Assembly (NCBI GenBank): GCA_013396755.1
Contig: VWZF01004871.1
Location: forward strand, 509,918-573,917
Source of the DNA: Sclerurus mexicanus
Taxonomy: Eukaryota > Chordata > Aves > Passeriformes > Furnariidae
DNA: 64,000 nucleotides
Direction of reading: 5' to 3'
Part shown: positions 25,601-40,600 of the stretch, piece by piece
How the letters are laid out: every line of letters begins with the position of its first letter
Position numbering within the stretch: position 1 is the first letter of the stretch
Notes under the pieces: model-generated
Told to the model about the DNA's origin: nothing
Database searches by the model: none
Seen by the model: only the letters and a program-made list of their open reading frames with translations
Translations under genes and position numbers: made by a program

Positions 25601-28600
25601 AATCAAATAATCTGCAAAAGATTTTGAATGCAAAATGATTATATTTGAGGATGTAATATTCTTTTTAAGTGTATCTCTACACTTTCATACAGCAGAAGAA
25701 AGAGATAATGTCAAGAAAAAGCTAATATGTAGCATAATAAAGTAGGGACAGAGATGATGCCAAAGAAGGAGAAAATAGTAATGTTAATCCAGGCTGGCCC
25801 TGTCCAGGAGTTTCTTCACTTCATAATTTAAAATCAGGAGTCCATGGATACTTACTCAAGATTATCTGTTAACTTCTATTGGCTTTGGCTCAGTTCATTG
25901 AGGATAGTGGGAGTTAGTCTGAGGAAGTCTATGGCGTGAGTTCTCTATGCTCACTAAAGAAAACATCGATCATTGATTTTCCTAGGTCTTTTGGCCATAA
26001 GTATCATTGCACCACAAATATTTTCCCTTGACTGGATTCCCACTGCTTTCTAACTAGTCACCTGTTTTTCCTAAGAACTACCAGCTGAACTTCTGATATT
26101 TTTGTTTCTGTGTTATAAATACAGCAAAAAAAAAGGGTTCTTTTGAGCAATCAAGAGATACTATTAGTTCCTGATCTGAAAAGGGTACTTGCACATAATT
26201 TTTAACATTACTCAAACCAACTTGAAAGGTTTGTGGTATAATTTTAAAGTTCATCTGCCATTTATGGGGCAAAATTATCAGTTCTTCATAGAATCACAGA
26301 ATATGCTGAGTAGGAAAGGACCCATCAGGATTATTGAGTCCAACTCCTGGCCCTGCACAGACACCCCAAGAGTAACACACTGTGCCTGAGGGCATTGTCC
26401 AAACACTTCTTGAACTCTGTCAGGCTTGGGGCTCTGACCACTTTGTGGGGAGCCTGTTCCAGTGCCCAACCACCCTCTGGGTGAAAAACCTTTCCCTAGT
26501 GTCCAGTCTAAACATCCCCTGACACAGCTTCATGCCATTTCCTCCAGTCCTGTCATAAGAGTAATGAGAACAGCATCTGCCCCTCATGAGGATGTTGAAG
26601 ACTGCAATGAGGTCTCCCCTCAGTCTCCTCTTCTCCAGACTGAACAGACCAAGTGCCCTCAGCTGCTTCTCATACAGCTTCCCCTCTAGACCCTTCACCA
26701 TCCTCATAGTCCTCCTTTGGACACTCTCTAATGGCTTAATATTTTTTTTTATATTGTGGTGCCCAAAATGCTCACAGTATCCAAGGTGAGGTCACACCAG
26801 TGCAGAGCAGAGTGGGACAATCCCCTCCCTCGCCCGGCTGGCAATGCTGTGCCTGATGCCCCCCAGGACAGGGTTGGCCCTCCCGGCTGCCAGGACACTG
26901 CTGACTCAGATTCAACTTGCCACCGACCAGGACCCCCAGGTCCCTTTCTGCAGCACTGCTTTCCAGCCTCTTGTTCCCCAGTCTGTACAACACAATCAGC
27001 ATTGCCCCATCCCAGGTGCAGATCTGGCACTTGCCCTTGTTAAACTTCATACAGCTGGTGATTGCCCATCTCTCTAATTTGTTGAGGTTCATAAACAACT
27101 CTTTGCTGAAGTGCCTAAATCAGTCTCGATTTTGTGGCACGTAGATGGCTACATCTTAAAGACTGAAAACTAACTCTTTTTAGAAGTGCCACTCTTATTT
27201 TCAAAAATTAGCTTGAAATCTCATGAATAAGCAGTGAGACCTTGGAGTCTCCTAAAGGCATATGAGTCAGATTTTCAATGTGTTTCAGGCACTAGAGGGG
27301 CAGATGGACACTCAAGAGATTTTTCAAAAGCAGTCATGTATCTAATTTCCACCAAAATCAATTATAGGTGATCCTAGGCAGGGTTTTTGTTTTGTTTTTC
27401 TAAGCCTTCTAGACATATGACTGTGTTTTTAGTTGCCTCAGGATCTTTGGAAATACAAGTCAGGGTCCTTAGCTACTTGTCTAAATTTTGCTTATGGACC
27501 TTATTGACTACTTGTGACAAAGCTGTCACTATTAAAAGCTCTTCAAAATAAGAATTGGCATAATGAGTTGCCTTCCTCTCTGACGTTAAACATACTAATA
27601 CGCTTAGTATGAAATCTTCTTATTTCTAGCATAAATATATGAAGCATCAGATGAAAGCTAATAATTTCCCACCTGAGCTAAAAATAATGATGGCTGAATT
27701 TGAATAAATATTCTAAGAGGCATTCTGCAACAGACAGTGGTTAATAAGTACTGTAAATTTTACCTTTCTATTAACCTCATTTGCAAGATGCCAAAGCATA
27801 AGCATGCACCAAAAACAATACTGGATGAATATCAGACATGAGAAAAATTATAATCATTGCGGGAAGTTGGAGACAATGCGAATCTCATTGTTTTGTTTGT
27901 CTTCTAACCAGTCAAATTAAATTCTCTCAAACTTATTTAGGAAGTCTTATTTTAGAGTTTCAAGTACTTGTGACTTAGACCTTGTCTCCCCTGCAATGAG
28001 ACTACCTGATAGCACCTAAATTTACTGCGATAATTCAGAATATGTTGTAATATAAAGAGTAAGCTTTATTAAAAGGTATTACTTTGTGTAACAACAAATA
28101 ATGCAGGCGTATATGAATTAAACTAATTTTTTAAACATTCTGCAATGCAAACAGAATAGTTTAATCGAAAGAACCAGTGACTGAAAATGTGTCTTTAAGA
28201 ACTGCTTAAAATCAGAGAATATTACCCTAATTTTGATCACAAGTCAATGAGTTGTTTGTTATGATACAGTCCATCAGTAAATGTCTAAAGTTTTTAACAA
28301 AAAATTGTATCAATAGTTATAAAGAATACATACTTTTTGGGAGAAGGAAAAAAAGTTTCAAATACTTATTCTGTCTTCACTGTGTAATGGGTAGTCTCAT
28401 GCCCTATTGACTTCCAAGATCCAAACACTGTAGACAATAAGAATTAATATTTTCCTTATAAACTCCTCTAAAGTGCTCATCATAGTAGTATTTGATTGCA
28501 GCCTATGAACAAATACATTATATGCTACAATATCCCAGGAAATCACCTATTTCTCTGAGCTTTTGTAATTTTTTTTTCCCTAGTGATTGTACATCCAACT

Positions 28601-31600
28601 GGAGATGGCAAGGACTTTTTTCTTTTCCGAAATAATTTTAACATTTCTGATAGTACTTTCCATGTTCAAAACAGAATACAAATGTCAATGAATTTAACTT
28701 AGAGATACAGTGAAATAGTACATTCGCTTTATACAGGTAAAGATGAAGGAAAAAGGCAAAACCAGCTACAAGGCATACAGCTGCAAGTGTGCCCCTACCC
28801 CAAAAGCAGCAGCAGCAGCATATATCCTACCTCACCTGAACAAAAGACCACTTTTGCCAAAAGAGCTGAAAACAAAAGCAATACAATCCTCCTCTCTTTT
28901 TGTTCAAATCTAAACACCTTTCCAAAGAATCATTATCCACTTTCTACTTTCATTGGAGCAACAGAAACTGCCTCCTTCTTGTGAGCTGCAGAAATTCCAG
29001 AGCAGCTCCTGTGCAGGACAGCAGCAAAGCACTGAGCAAGAACACGGTTTGTTGTCAAGTGGCTCATGAAAAATAGAATTCAATGCAGAAACATTTAACG
29101 TTTTAAATTATTGAAATCTCTCAGTCAGGAGATCTGATTTTAGATGAAAAGTTTGAAAACAATTAAGAAAGAACATAGAAACATTCATTTTCTTTTTCAG
29201 CTAATGAAGGAACCCATGAAAGGTGGTACAGAAAACCCCTAAATCTGTTCAGAAAAAGTTCATCAAGTACTGTAGTTGCGCTAATACCTCTCAGGGTTCA
29301 GAGAATTACAGCATGGAAGGAACCTCTGGAGATCATCCAGTCCAACCCCACTCCCAGTGCAGGCTCACCTAGAATGGGTGACACAGGAATGCACCCAGGT
29401 GGGTTTTGAATGTCTCCAGAGAGGGAGACTCCACAAGCTCCCTGGGAAGCCTGCCCCACTGCTCTGCCACCCTCAATGAAAAGAAGTTCTTCCTCATGTT
29501 GGGGTGAAACATCTTGTGCTTTGGTTTATGGCCACTGATGTTCATCCTTGTCGCTGGGCACCATCAAAAAGAGCCTGGCACCATCCCCTCAGCACCCACC
29601 TTTGAGATATTTGTGTGCACTAATGAGATCCCCTCTCAGCCTTCTCTTCTCTACACTGAACAAGCCCAGCTCCCGCAGTCTCTCCTCACAAGAGAGATGC
29701 TCCAGACCCCTCATCATCTTTGTAGCCTCCACAAGTCACTTTCCAGTAGCTTCTTTTCTTTTTTGTCCTGAGAAGCCCAGAACTGGAAACAGCATGCCAG
29801 ATGTGGCCTCACTAGGGCTGAGTAGAGGGAGAGGATCATCTCCCTCACCCTGCTGGCCACAATCTTCCCACTGCATCCCAGGATACTATTTGGCCTCCTG
29901 GCTGCAAGGGCACCCTGTCATCTCAGAGTTGTTTGCTCAGTCTTCAGCAATTTCCTGTCTTCTGTAATTACATGAATTAGGCTTATCCATCCGTGGGTAG
30001 TCAGTCATACTACCAGCTGGATGAGACTTCATTCAAGTGATTTTATGATGCGAGCGTTAGCAGAGACCACCAGAGCATTTCTCAGTAGTCACTATAGAAA
30101 TATAATGTTTTTCACACAAGAAGCCTTGTTTGCAATGGACAGTAATCTACTAAATAAAAAGCCACTTGGCATGTCACCTGGTTTCTTTCCTCCTTTCTCC
30201 ATCCTGCATCACTCTACTGTACACAACACTTGGAAAAATGTTAGTTCTGGACAATCTAAATGGATAAATAAGATTTTGTTGGTCTAGTCCATCCTAACTG
30301 ACCTCAATTTGCCTTTTTCTTTCAGGCAAAAGAATTGATAGGCTATCATTGCCATAATGCCAGTATAGTTTAATAATATTTTGATGAAGTTTCATTTTGT
30401 TGTTTCCCTATAGTCTCAGGAGATGGAGAGATGCCTTGGAAAATTAAAACCTAATTTGTAACAAAAGTAGATTGTATTCTTGCTGAAACAAATATAATTA
30501 CAGAAAACCTGTGGCTGAAGCAGGTAGCTGAAATCTGAAAGTCCCCTCATTTCTTATTTTGAGCCATTACCGAAAATCCATCTTTTCTGTGAACCACTTC
30601 TACTTCTTGGTTTGTGTTATATCCTCATGCTATGCTGAAAGCACAGTAATAATGTTGTTTTAAAGTACTGCTTTGAATTCCTTTTAGACACATTTAAACT
30701 ATAGTAATTCAGCTGATGGCTGCTTGATTTCAGTGCAGCCAGTGAGAAAGCAAACAATCCAATGACCCCCAGTTCACTGAGATTGCTGGAAAATGAAAAC
30801 AAGGGTTTTGGAAGGCCAGTGCCTCAACACATAAAGAAATATATTGAATACTTCAAAAGATATAAAATTCTTAGAACTGTTGGACAGGCTTCTGTGTGTG
30901 AACTTTCCTGTCCAAGTGGCATTGCTAAATACCATGGCACCAATCAGAGGGCTGACATCATATTGTTGTGTAACTCATAACCATAGCAATGTCACTTCTT
31001 AAAGTACATTATATGTGCATTCAGCTGCTTAAAATCTCAGCTGTGTCAGCTGTTAAATAAAGTACAATTTAGGAGATTTATTTTGAAATATGAGCTCTTT
31101 GTATTTTTTTTTAACAGAAAATGTAAAGCTTGTTAAGCCAATGTTAACACTGGAATTTTGGATTCAGACAAGAAACACAGTAAGAACAGGTTTCACCACC
31201 AATCAAACTCACAGTGACACAATCTAGTAAGAGAGCTAATACTGATCATTTTAATGGACAGAAATAACCTTGAGCTTTTACATTACAAATGGGCCAATAT
31301 GCACCAAAATGTATGTAGTCAGTAAAAAAACATAGAACACCCAAATTGCTGAGTAAATTGCCTAGGTATCAGCCCAAGTTAACTTAGTGTAGGTTCAGCC
31401 CAACAACCAGAAGCAAGTGAGAACGACACGTAATAGAAACTGGGAATGTAACCCTCCATTCCTTTTTTCCAACCCTAAGCGCCCTCCCAGAGAATCATTA
31501 CCCTCTTCCTGCTCTCACTGGAGCAACAGAAATTGCCTCATTTTTGTGAGCTGCAGAAATTCCAGAGCAGCTGCTGAGCAGAGCAGCAGCAAAGCATGAC

Positions 31601-34600
31601 CAAGAATAGTTCTTGCTGCCAAGTGGCTGGTGATAAACAGAGTTCAGTATTGCCAGGTACTAGTAAAGGGAATGACACGTACCCTTTGCCTCAGGTGACA
31701 CGTGGTACGGAGTGGCTGCTGTTATCTATTACCCATCCTTTTAGAATAACAGTATGTTGGAGCTGTAAGCCAGAGGCACTAACGTTGGACTGATTGTGCC
31801 TTTACGTGATCACAGGCTTCAGCAGTGGGGTAATGTAGCCTTTGCCCTCCTGATAATCCACCAAGGAGACTAACACTGTCTTCATGATGCATAAAAATAT
31901 GAAAAAAAGCTCTCTGTGCCCCGTAGGCTACCCTGTATTCAGTGAGTTTTGAGACTCTGCTTTCAGAAGATAAGGGACAATATCCTCCATAAAACAACAT
32001 CATCTGGGGTAGACAGTATTACAGCTTCTTTGGCAAAGATAAAAAGACATGAATTTCTCTGGTAACAATAACAAGACCACCATCTTGCCTTTCAACACCT
32101 GGCAATTGCAACTGCTACTTAAAGTGCACAAGAATTCTGGAGACAGATTACTTCCAGAATCAAACCCACAGTCACTTGATGTCTTGATATGCTGTGTGAG
32201 AGGATCTTGTTGCTAACCAATTTGTCATATGTTCAGAAAATTTAATTATAAATCTTGCACTCATAAAAAGAAATGGCGAGATACTGAAACCTATGAGTCC
32301 AGCAGTACACAATTATGGCTAGCACAGTCCCCTTCTTTGCATTCCAAGAATCCAGAAACTAGACTTTCTAATATGAGAAGCCTAATTGGTGTAAACCTTT
32401 TAGATTTCAGAGGACAGACCAAGTGTTTCTTTAGATAGATAATGGATAGAGAGTAAAGCAGCTGGGAGGGCTATGACTATTTCTGGCTGTGGAACTCACT
32501 TGTTTACATAACCTTGAACCAACTAATTTTATCTGTATTTGTCTTACTTTCACCATGTGTGAAAATGAGGCAATGATGTTTGTTCACCTTTTAAAACGCT
32601 TTTGAAATCCTCTGATTTAGGTAACAATTCAGATCCAACTAAATATTTTTTAGAAGCTCACCCACATATAACTCAACAACTGCAAGGGTTAAAGGTTTAA
32701 GCAAAAGGCCACATTGCAGTAAGGATAATAAATTATAAGTGATAGTCTATCAAACTTGAGAAGACAGTTCAGTAAATACAATAAAAATAGATCTGTTTAC
32801 ATAAGGGATAAAAATTGGCTACTACTTTCAAACTAGAAGTTAATATATGCCATATTACTGCAGAGAATCCCACAAACCGTTTTTAAACAATACTATAACA
32901 GTTACATAAAACTTAATGGCAAGTTAAGTAGATCACCCCAGCAGGCCCTCTGCTTACTGCAAGGATATGGCACAGAGTTCATAGGTTACTTGAGACTCAT
33001 TCTCCAAGCCAAACGAGTCAAACAATAACACTTTTAGGCACTGAAACACTTTTCCTTGGTTTTCAGCAGAAGCAGATGTAGAGCTCACTGCACAATGAAC
33101 AAAAAGAATACTTTGAAAAAAGAATGACAGCAAAAACATAAGCTCAGCTTGCAGTTCATCTGTAATTATCCTTGCCTTTCACCTTGACATTAGCTTTCTA
33201 CTATTACCCCCTGCATCTGAAGATCAGTGCAAACCTTCAATGAATTGGAAGCTCATTTCTTCATGTGTGCTTCAGATTCATTTGCTAAACAAATTGGTGC
33301 AATCTTCATTTTACTTTGGGGTGTAAGTTCTGAGTCATCATCATTTAATTTTCTCCAAGCCTCCAGCTCGTGTTTTCTGTTTTTCTTCCTGAATGTGTCA
33401 TAACAACCGAATTTTACCACCCCAGTAAAATGGTGAAGCCTAGCACACATCTGCCAGCAACAAAATACTGTGCTCTCACTCTAATTCCCACATATTCCAC
33501 TTTTCACACTTCCTTTGCATCCTTTCAATAAAGTGGTGGAGCCTAGTAAGCAATTTCTTTTATTCCCCACAACATTGTGCCAATAAATCAAAAGATTGAA
33601 AAGATACTTGCCTTGCATGCTGTTTTCCTAACCCCATTTCTATCAATATTCTCACAAGGTTAATTTCCTGAAGTCAATGACTTCCCTGTAGGTAGAATAT
33701 CTGTCAGTTCTGGGTCAATATTGTGCTGATGAGCCGTGAAGACATTATTTTTCATATTTGCTAAGTAATTTTGACTTGGAAAAAAATCAGTTGAGAAAAG
33801 TCTTACTTTTTCAAATTTAATAGAAATTCTGTTGAAAAGTTTCCAGTATTCTTAATGCAGAAACAATAGGGGGAAAAAAACCCCTTAGTCTGAGCTTTGA
33901 GATATCCACCATGGATTTAAAGCAGTCAGTACTCTAGTATATTTATTTTAAAAACAGAATTCCGTACAGAAGAAAAGAAGGTGACACTTAGCAGTAAGAG
34001 AAAAGTGCTAAAAGAGAGGCAAAAAATTTTCATCTGGAAAGAAGTGAAACCGATGAATCAGAAGAAAATATAATTTAAGACAGAGGAGCCTTTAAAAGTT
34101 GCTAACAAAGTTCTGTGTTTGGCAGCCACATTACCTGAACTAGGACTTTGACTCCTTTGAGGGTGAATCATCTTTGAACCAGGTTTCAAGGACAGCTCTC
34201 CTCTCACAAATGCACAGAACATGCAACTTTGTCAAATTTTTCTTACCAGATCTGGGCTGGGCAGTGACTGCACCGTGTGGTGGCGATTGCATGTCAGTGG
34301 ATAGCTCCATAGGTGTCATTTTTGCAGTCCTGGTTAGCGCAGACTGTGAAGCATCTCTACAGAAATACCCACACCAGCTCACCTAACCACAAAGCAGCCA
34401 CATCTAGTATAACTTCAGCCTCAGTAGAGCCCAAGAAAAAAAAATGCTTTTAAGAGAAAGCTCACCTCAATGTCCAGATGGAAAAATATCAATATCAGAC
34501 AGCAGGCTCAGTTATGGTAGCAGTAACAAATGATGGCAGACATTCTAAAGAGCAGGAGAGTTACTAGATGACTACTCCTTGAAATTATCATCAGGGGAGC

Positions 34601-37600
34601 ATAGCAAGAAAAACACTTGTGGCAGCCCCACTCTTCAGAGAACTGGAAGAGTAAATACTTACGGTGAACTGATAAATACCTCAGAACCTTGGAAATTTGA
34701 AATTTTTAGGTGACTTTCCACATTCAGGACACAAGTATACATATCTGAACCAAAGTAATCTCCAGGAAGGTTGGAACTAGATGATCTTTAAGATCGCTTC
34801 CAACCCAAGCCATTCTATGATTCTGTGATTCCTTTTTGCCTTATCCCTAAATTCCACTTTCACCTGATGGAAGTACAAGGGTTATTCAATAAAACAGGCA
34901 TACACTTCAGAGAAGAGGGGATTACATTTTAATGAGGGCAAAACCATACAGCTTCTGATCTTATTGTCAGAAAGGATGCAATGGTTTTATCTGCACCTTT
35001 CTCTCTCCATCTCCTTTACAAGAAGGAAAAAAACCCCTCCAGAGCCTCTTGAATATGCACAATTCACAAAACCTGAAATCCAGACAGTTAAGGTTTGGTC
35101 AAGTTATAACAGCATTAAGGCAGAGGTTAATATCACAAAGTGTCAGGCAATCTGAAGATCAGGCATCATTACATGCTCCAACAATTATGGCCAATATTAC
35201 CGTGCCAAACTCAGAATTTTTATGTATGATTACCAAACTTTGTGTTCTGCTGCACAGTTGATGATACTGTTATGGAATATTTAGTTTGCTTTTGCATAAG
35301 TATTTCATTCTCAAACACTTATATGCACTTTGTGCAATAAGTCAGGATGAATTGTTCTTTAGGGATTGGGCTGCCTCCCATTGAATCCAGCTTGAGCTAT
35401 ACCAGATGCCATATAGCCCATCCAGAAGAGCTAACTCTTAATCTTTCTTTTTCTACATCCACTAAGTACAACTTAATATAATTGTGCGAGAGCACTGAGA
35501 CAATAATGAATGAATGGTCCACGAAGAACTCTGGAGAGGTTTCAGCAATTTCTGTAAGGAGATTGAGTCAAAGTGAATCTGAACAAGATGCAGAACGTGG
35601 CAAAGTAATATCTGTTTTCTTCTGATTAAAAGGAAAGAACAAGTGTCCTGTCACTGATATTTAATCTTGATCCAGTATGATGTCTAATGTGAAAATTTAC
35701 AATGTGAAATATTAAATATAAAACATCTGTTTTATTAGGGAACAAATCAAGTACTCAATAATTACTACCAGCTTCAACACTAAAATTTTAACAATATGTT
35801 TGATTTTTTTTAAGACTGCATTTTTTAGCAATTTTACAGCATGTCACATTGAAAGACCTTGCGGATACTTGCCAGATGTGATACAGTGGTAGAGGAACTC
35901 CACAGCCATGAGCTTATTTATCCTTAGATCACCCCACTCTTTTTCTCTCGAACGAGAGAAATGATTTCTGAATTTCCTAATGATCTTGCAAGATAAACTT
36001 TGAAAATTAATAGAGCTAGAAATTACTATGTTAAAAGGAGCATTATATTCTTTAAATCTAGTGCTAAGAACATAAACCTTTTCTAAGTCCTACTTATCAG
36101 TACAATGACGTCACCCTGGAGTAGGAGAAAGGATAATCTTCCATGTTGCTGCATTATTGAAGAATGGCAGAGTAGTTCTAACAAATACGCTGCCTGTACG
36201 TTTAAATACAACCAATATTGAACAGCCTTTTCCATAGAATGCAACACGTTGAGAATTTAAAAAGCCATGTATTGTTTTCTATATTTCTGATCTCTTTTCT
36301 CCCTACAACATAGGCACCTGCCTCAAGCATTTTTCAGTGCTTCCTCTCTGCTCTTTGCCTTCACCAGCTGTCGCTTCGGTGACATTTCCCAAGCGTGAAG
36401 CTGACAAAGAGCAGGGTAGAGCTTAAGTGCTGATGCTGTGGAGAACAGCAGCAATGCTTTAAATTATCAACACAGCTCAGTGTTTTGGGGACAATTTTTG
36501 ATACTGTTACTTGAATGGACACTGCTTACTACACAACTCCTCGCACTGAATAGAGTTCAGCTATTTTAGAAAATTAAAGGGTTACTGAGCTACAGCATAC
36601 AGATATTTAGTCAGTAAGTTTCATGATTCTCTACCACAATACTTCCTGTAAACTAGATATTGAGAAAGTCTATTCTTATTGATACTAAGAAATTTCTGCA
36701 CATCTTCTCTACCAGTTTATTTTTCAAATTTCAGAGCGGTATTTAAAGGTTAAAATGATCTGTCATTCTGGTCTGAAAAAAGGTCAAGAATAGTCATCAC
36801 GTAGCGTAGGCCTTCCTCCAACAGTTAAACTTTCTCTTAATTTTCTAGTTCTTGTCTGTTATTTGAGCCTCTGTAGCCCAAGATCCAAATACTGACAGGA
36901 AGAACTACTGCAACATGCAGAGCTAGCAGAAGCATTTTCTTCAACCTGTAAAAACACCAGTTTCACTATTGAAATTAAATCAACTCAGCCACTCCAACAG
37001 CAGAAACACAAGTCAACATGATTTTCAATAGCCTACAGCAACCTTACCTAGCAGCCATAATTTTAGAAAACATTCAAGGTAAGATTCCCAGTTTGTCATC
37101 TGGCCTGATTACAACATTTATTATTCTCATGAGTATCTTTAAACTGAACAGGGAGCATATCTTAACCTCTCGTTATTCAGAAATAGTTCCATGGTGTTTC
37201 TGGTTTTCCCACATTATGTGATATGGAGGGAAAAATTATCACAGGCCACTCTAACGCTGCTCACGAGGTGACAGTATTACAATACGCAGAAGCAGTTTCT
37301 GTGAAAGGAAGACACAGCAAGCCTGTTATGTCCTACAGTGCAGTAAACCCTTACACTGCAGCGTGTTTCCACTGCTTTGATTTGTAGGTGCTGCCACACT
37401 GCTAACCAAGTGTGAAGGAGCCCTCTAGTGTGAAGAAGAAATGGACCCACAGCTTATATTTTGCATACAAATAACACAGCAAAACAATGACTACATACAA
37501 TGCCACTGTCAGTCTGTGGACATTCCAGCAACACTCATTGTCCAGGAGATTCTACAATCGTAAAACCTCCTGGATCTCAACCTTGAAGCAAAACAATATA

Positions 37601-40600
37601 TGTGTATATATATTTTCATATATATATATATGATGATGTGATTTCAGGGCTAATCTATGACAGGCTATAAAGACTGTCTTCATTGAAAAAGGAATCCAAA
37701 AATTTGAGAGTGATGTAGAAATAAATTGAAGCCCCGTCAGATGAATATTTCATTGAAATTTTTCAATAGACCTTGACCTTTAGAACGATTGCTAAGAAGC
37801 ATTTAAAGGACAGAAAGTCTTCTTACAAACCTTATGTGCTGTGATAAATTTTGTCAGTTATCTCAGAATCATTCAAATCTTCCAGAGACAAAACTAGTTT
37901 ACTCTATAATAGAAACATATCCAGGAAATTCCAGTGCTCGAATTTATTTGCTAATGATAGAGTTTCATTACAACAGCTCCATCACTCTATTTCATATAAT
38001 AGAAGAAAACAAAATCTATATATTTCACTACAGCATGTAATTCCTGTAATATTCAGATGGTATATACCCTGATGACACAAGAAGCCATTGGAGAGGCAGT
38101 ATCTGCCTCTGTGGTACCCAGAGGTGCTATGAACGTGCTACAGAGTAGCTGTTGGCAAAAGATCATAGCCATGCAAGCAGAGAGACAGACACATAAAGAG
38201 AGAAAGATATTCAGTCCTACACAGGTCCCTAGTATGCAGCTATTTCCTGCATAAGAAATTTCTATTTTATGCTATGCCTCACTAAGATTAAAAAAAAAAA
38301 ATAACAAGGACATTGACACCAATTCTGAATGAGATATACATTAAATTTATACGATCTAAAACAATACTGTTCTGAAGTTGCATAGAGAAAACCATATGCA
38401 ATAGTTTATTTTGTGTAGTTTTTATCTTTAGAGTGATCACAGTTGATTGCATAGCAGTTTTATGATGCTGAATGGAAAGTCAAAACAATTAAGAAGTTTA
38501 AATTGACAACAACTTATCTAATGCCCTGCTGTCTAACTGCTAGAGGCATAAACAAAGAATACCTAGAATGCTGCAATGAGTTTGGGAAATTCATTAGGAA
38601 AGTTATGAAGTGGTATCAAGAAGAAGACAAGAAGGAATCCATGAGAGGCATAAGCAACTGACAGATGATAAGAAATTGCAAATAATTAAGCCAAATCACA
38701 AGAGATGCAGTTTAGGTGTTCATTTATAAACAAGGAACTGAAAACTCAGGCCCATTTTAGACAAGTAGAATTGTGAAAGTGACTTCATTGTACTCCCATT
38801 AAGGATTTTATCCTGCATGCAGACCTGAAACTTTTCTAAATTTCACAGATGGGGAAAATGAGTTCTGTAAAATTAAAGCGTTAACATGGTAAAGGCCCTT
38901 AGATTGAAAATCTTACGTGAACAGTCACTCTCACTAAACTAAACTCTCACTTCTGAAGATTATTTTGGATTATTTTGGCACCTCCTTTTCTGGCTAGCAA
39001 AGAGGAGTTTAGAGGAATGTAAAAGAAAAAACATGGGAAAAAAAATTAATCCAACCTTCCCAAACCACAGAAAATTCAGCTTCATTTGGTACACATTTTG
39101 CCCAAAGGTTCAAGGAGAGCAATGGTCATATTTTATCCAAAAAAATCACTCTGAACAGAAAGAACTCCAAAAAGTTGTGCTACAGAAGGCCTAAGACAAA
39201 GAAACTTTGTATTGCTGGCACCTACATCCACACTGAAAGTATATAAATAATAATAAGGTAGGAGGCTGTAGTGTTATTTTTTCATTTTTTCAATGACATT
39301 TGAGTGGATAACGAGAAAGTTAATCTGGACATGCTATTAAGTGAAAAACTCTTCAACTGCACATCTATAATAATCTGAAAATGACTTAACCTCACCTGAA
39401 CGTTTGCCTGCTCCTTTAGTTGTATCAATTTAGATAGAAGAAAAACTACAATAATTTTGATCTTAGGTTTTCTTGTGCAGAGGTATTGTTTTCTATCCTA
39501 TTTAATTCAGTCTATGTATATTAATACCAGACTTAGTTGTAGAGTTTACTACAATTAACTACTTAATGATAGTTATTTGAAAATATTTATGACCTTATTA
39601 AGTCAAATTATGGGTACCAACAGAGTACGCCCGAACATAATTTTCCTTTGCACATCTTGACTCTTGATTTGAATGCTGGACTCTTAATTTCAAATACAGC
39701 TAATTTGTAACTACAGAATGAAATATCTAAAAACCCACAACAAAGATATTTGAAAAGGTTTTAATACTGATGCCTCTGTCCAAGACACAACTCAGAATCT
39801 ATGCTTTCAGATGACCAAAAAGATTTCTTCAAAGTCCTTCAGTCTGTGAGATTTATTAGCATTTAAAGAAATAAAAACTGAATGATAGGTGTGTTGAAGA
39901 CTTGAGAACTAAAAATGGCTGTGATTTCCAATAAGCAATACAGAAATAAAAGAGATTGCTTAGAAATCCATTTCATAGAAATTACTTGGTTCTTCTTTCT
40001 CATTGTGATGCCATCTAAGCCCCTTAAGGGCACTTAAGACTAGCATTTTTTCCACAATACTTTTTTTTATTTTCTTTCTTTTTTTAATAACCACCATAGA
40101 TCCTGAGCAAAGGTAGGCTTCGATTGACAAAATAGATGGCATGATGTGCAAAAACACTGTCCCAGCATTGGGAAGAATGATTTTCAGACAAAGTGCATCT
40201 AACAATGAGGGTACAGGTCACCATTGGGAATACTTATTATTACACTACTAAGAAAAATGGAAAAGTCTATACCATTGCAAGCATACTTATTCATCCTCTT
40301 GCTTTTCTGCTGAACTGGATTCTCTTGTTTAAATAACTGTGGATGTTGTGGCTCAAAGAAAGTCAGTGAGCACCTGAAATTTAAAAGTCAGATCAATTTC
40401 AACATTGCCAAAGCCCTTTCAAAGTTTATAGTGTTCCGGTTTGACCCACATAAGAAGCCTGGCTAAACAAAAGAACAGCAAAATTGCAAAATAAAAGAAG
40501 CCATTGAAAAACATCTTTAACTGATGAGGAGGTTTCAATCATTAATCAAGCCTAAACAAGCTGGAAAGGAAATAATAAAAGAAAGGAATAATTCTGGTTA

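Noticed and set aside
26420..27098. Minus-strand open frames that look like a protein-coding gene
   Set aside because: They encode pieces of the CR1 reverse-transcriptase C-terminus in two frames with breaks; this is a dead transposon.
29514..29967. Two overlapping + strand frames of 85 and 139 codons
   Set aside because: They are antisense read-through of a minus-strand CR1 copy and have no gene-like features.
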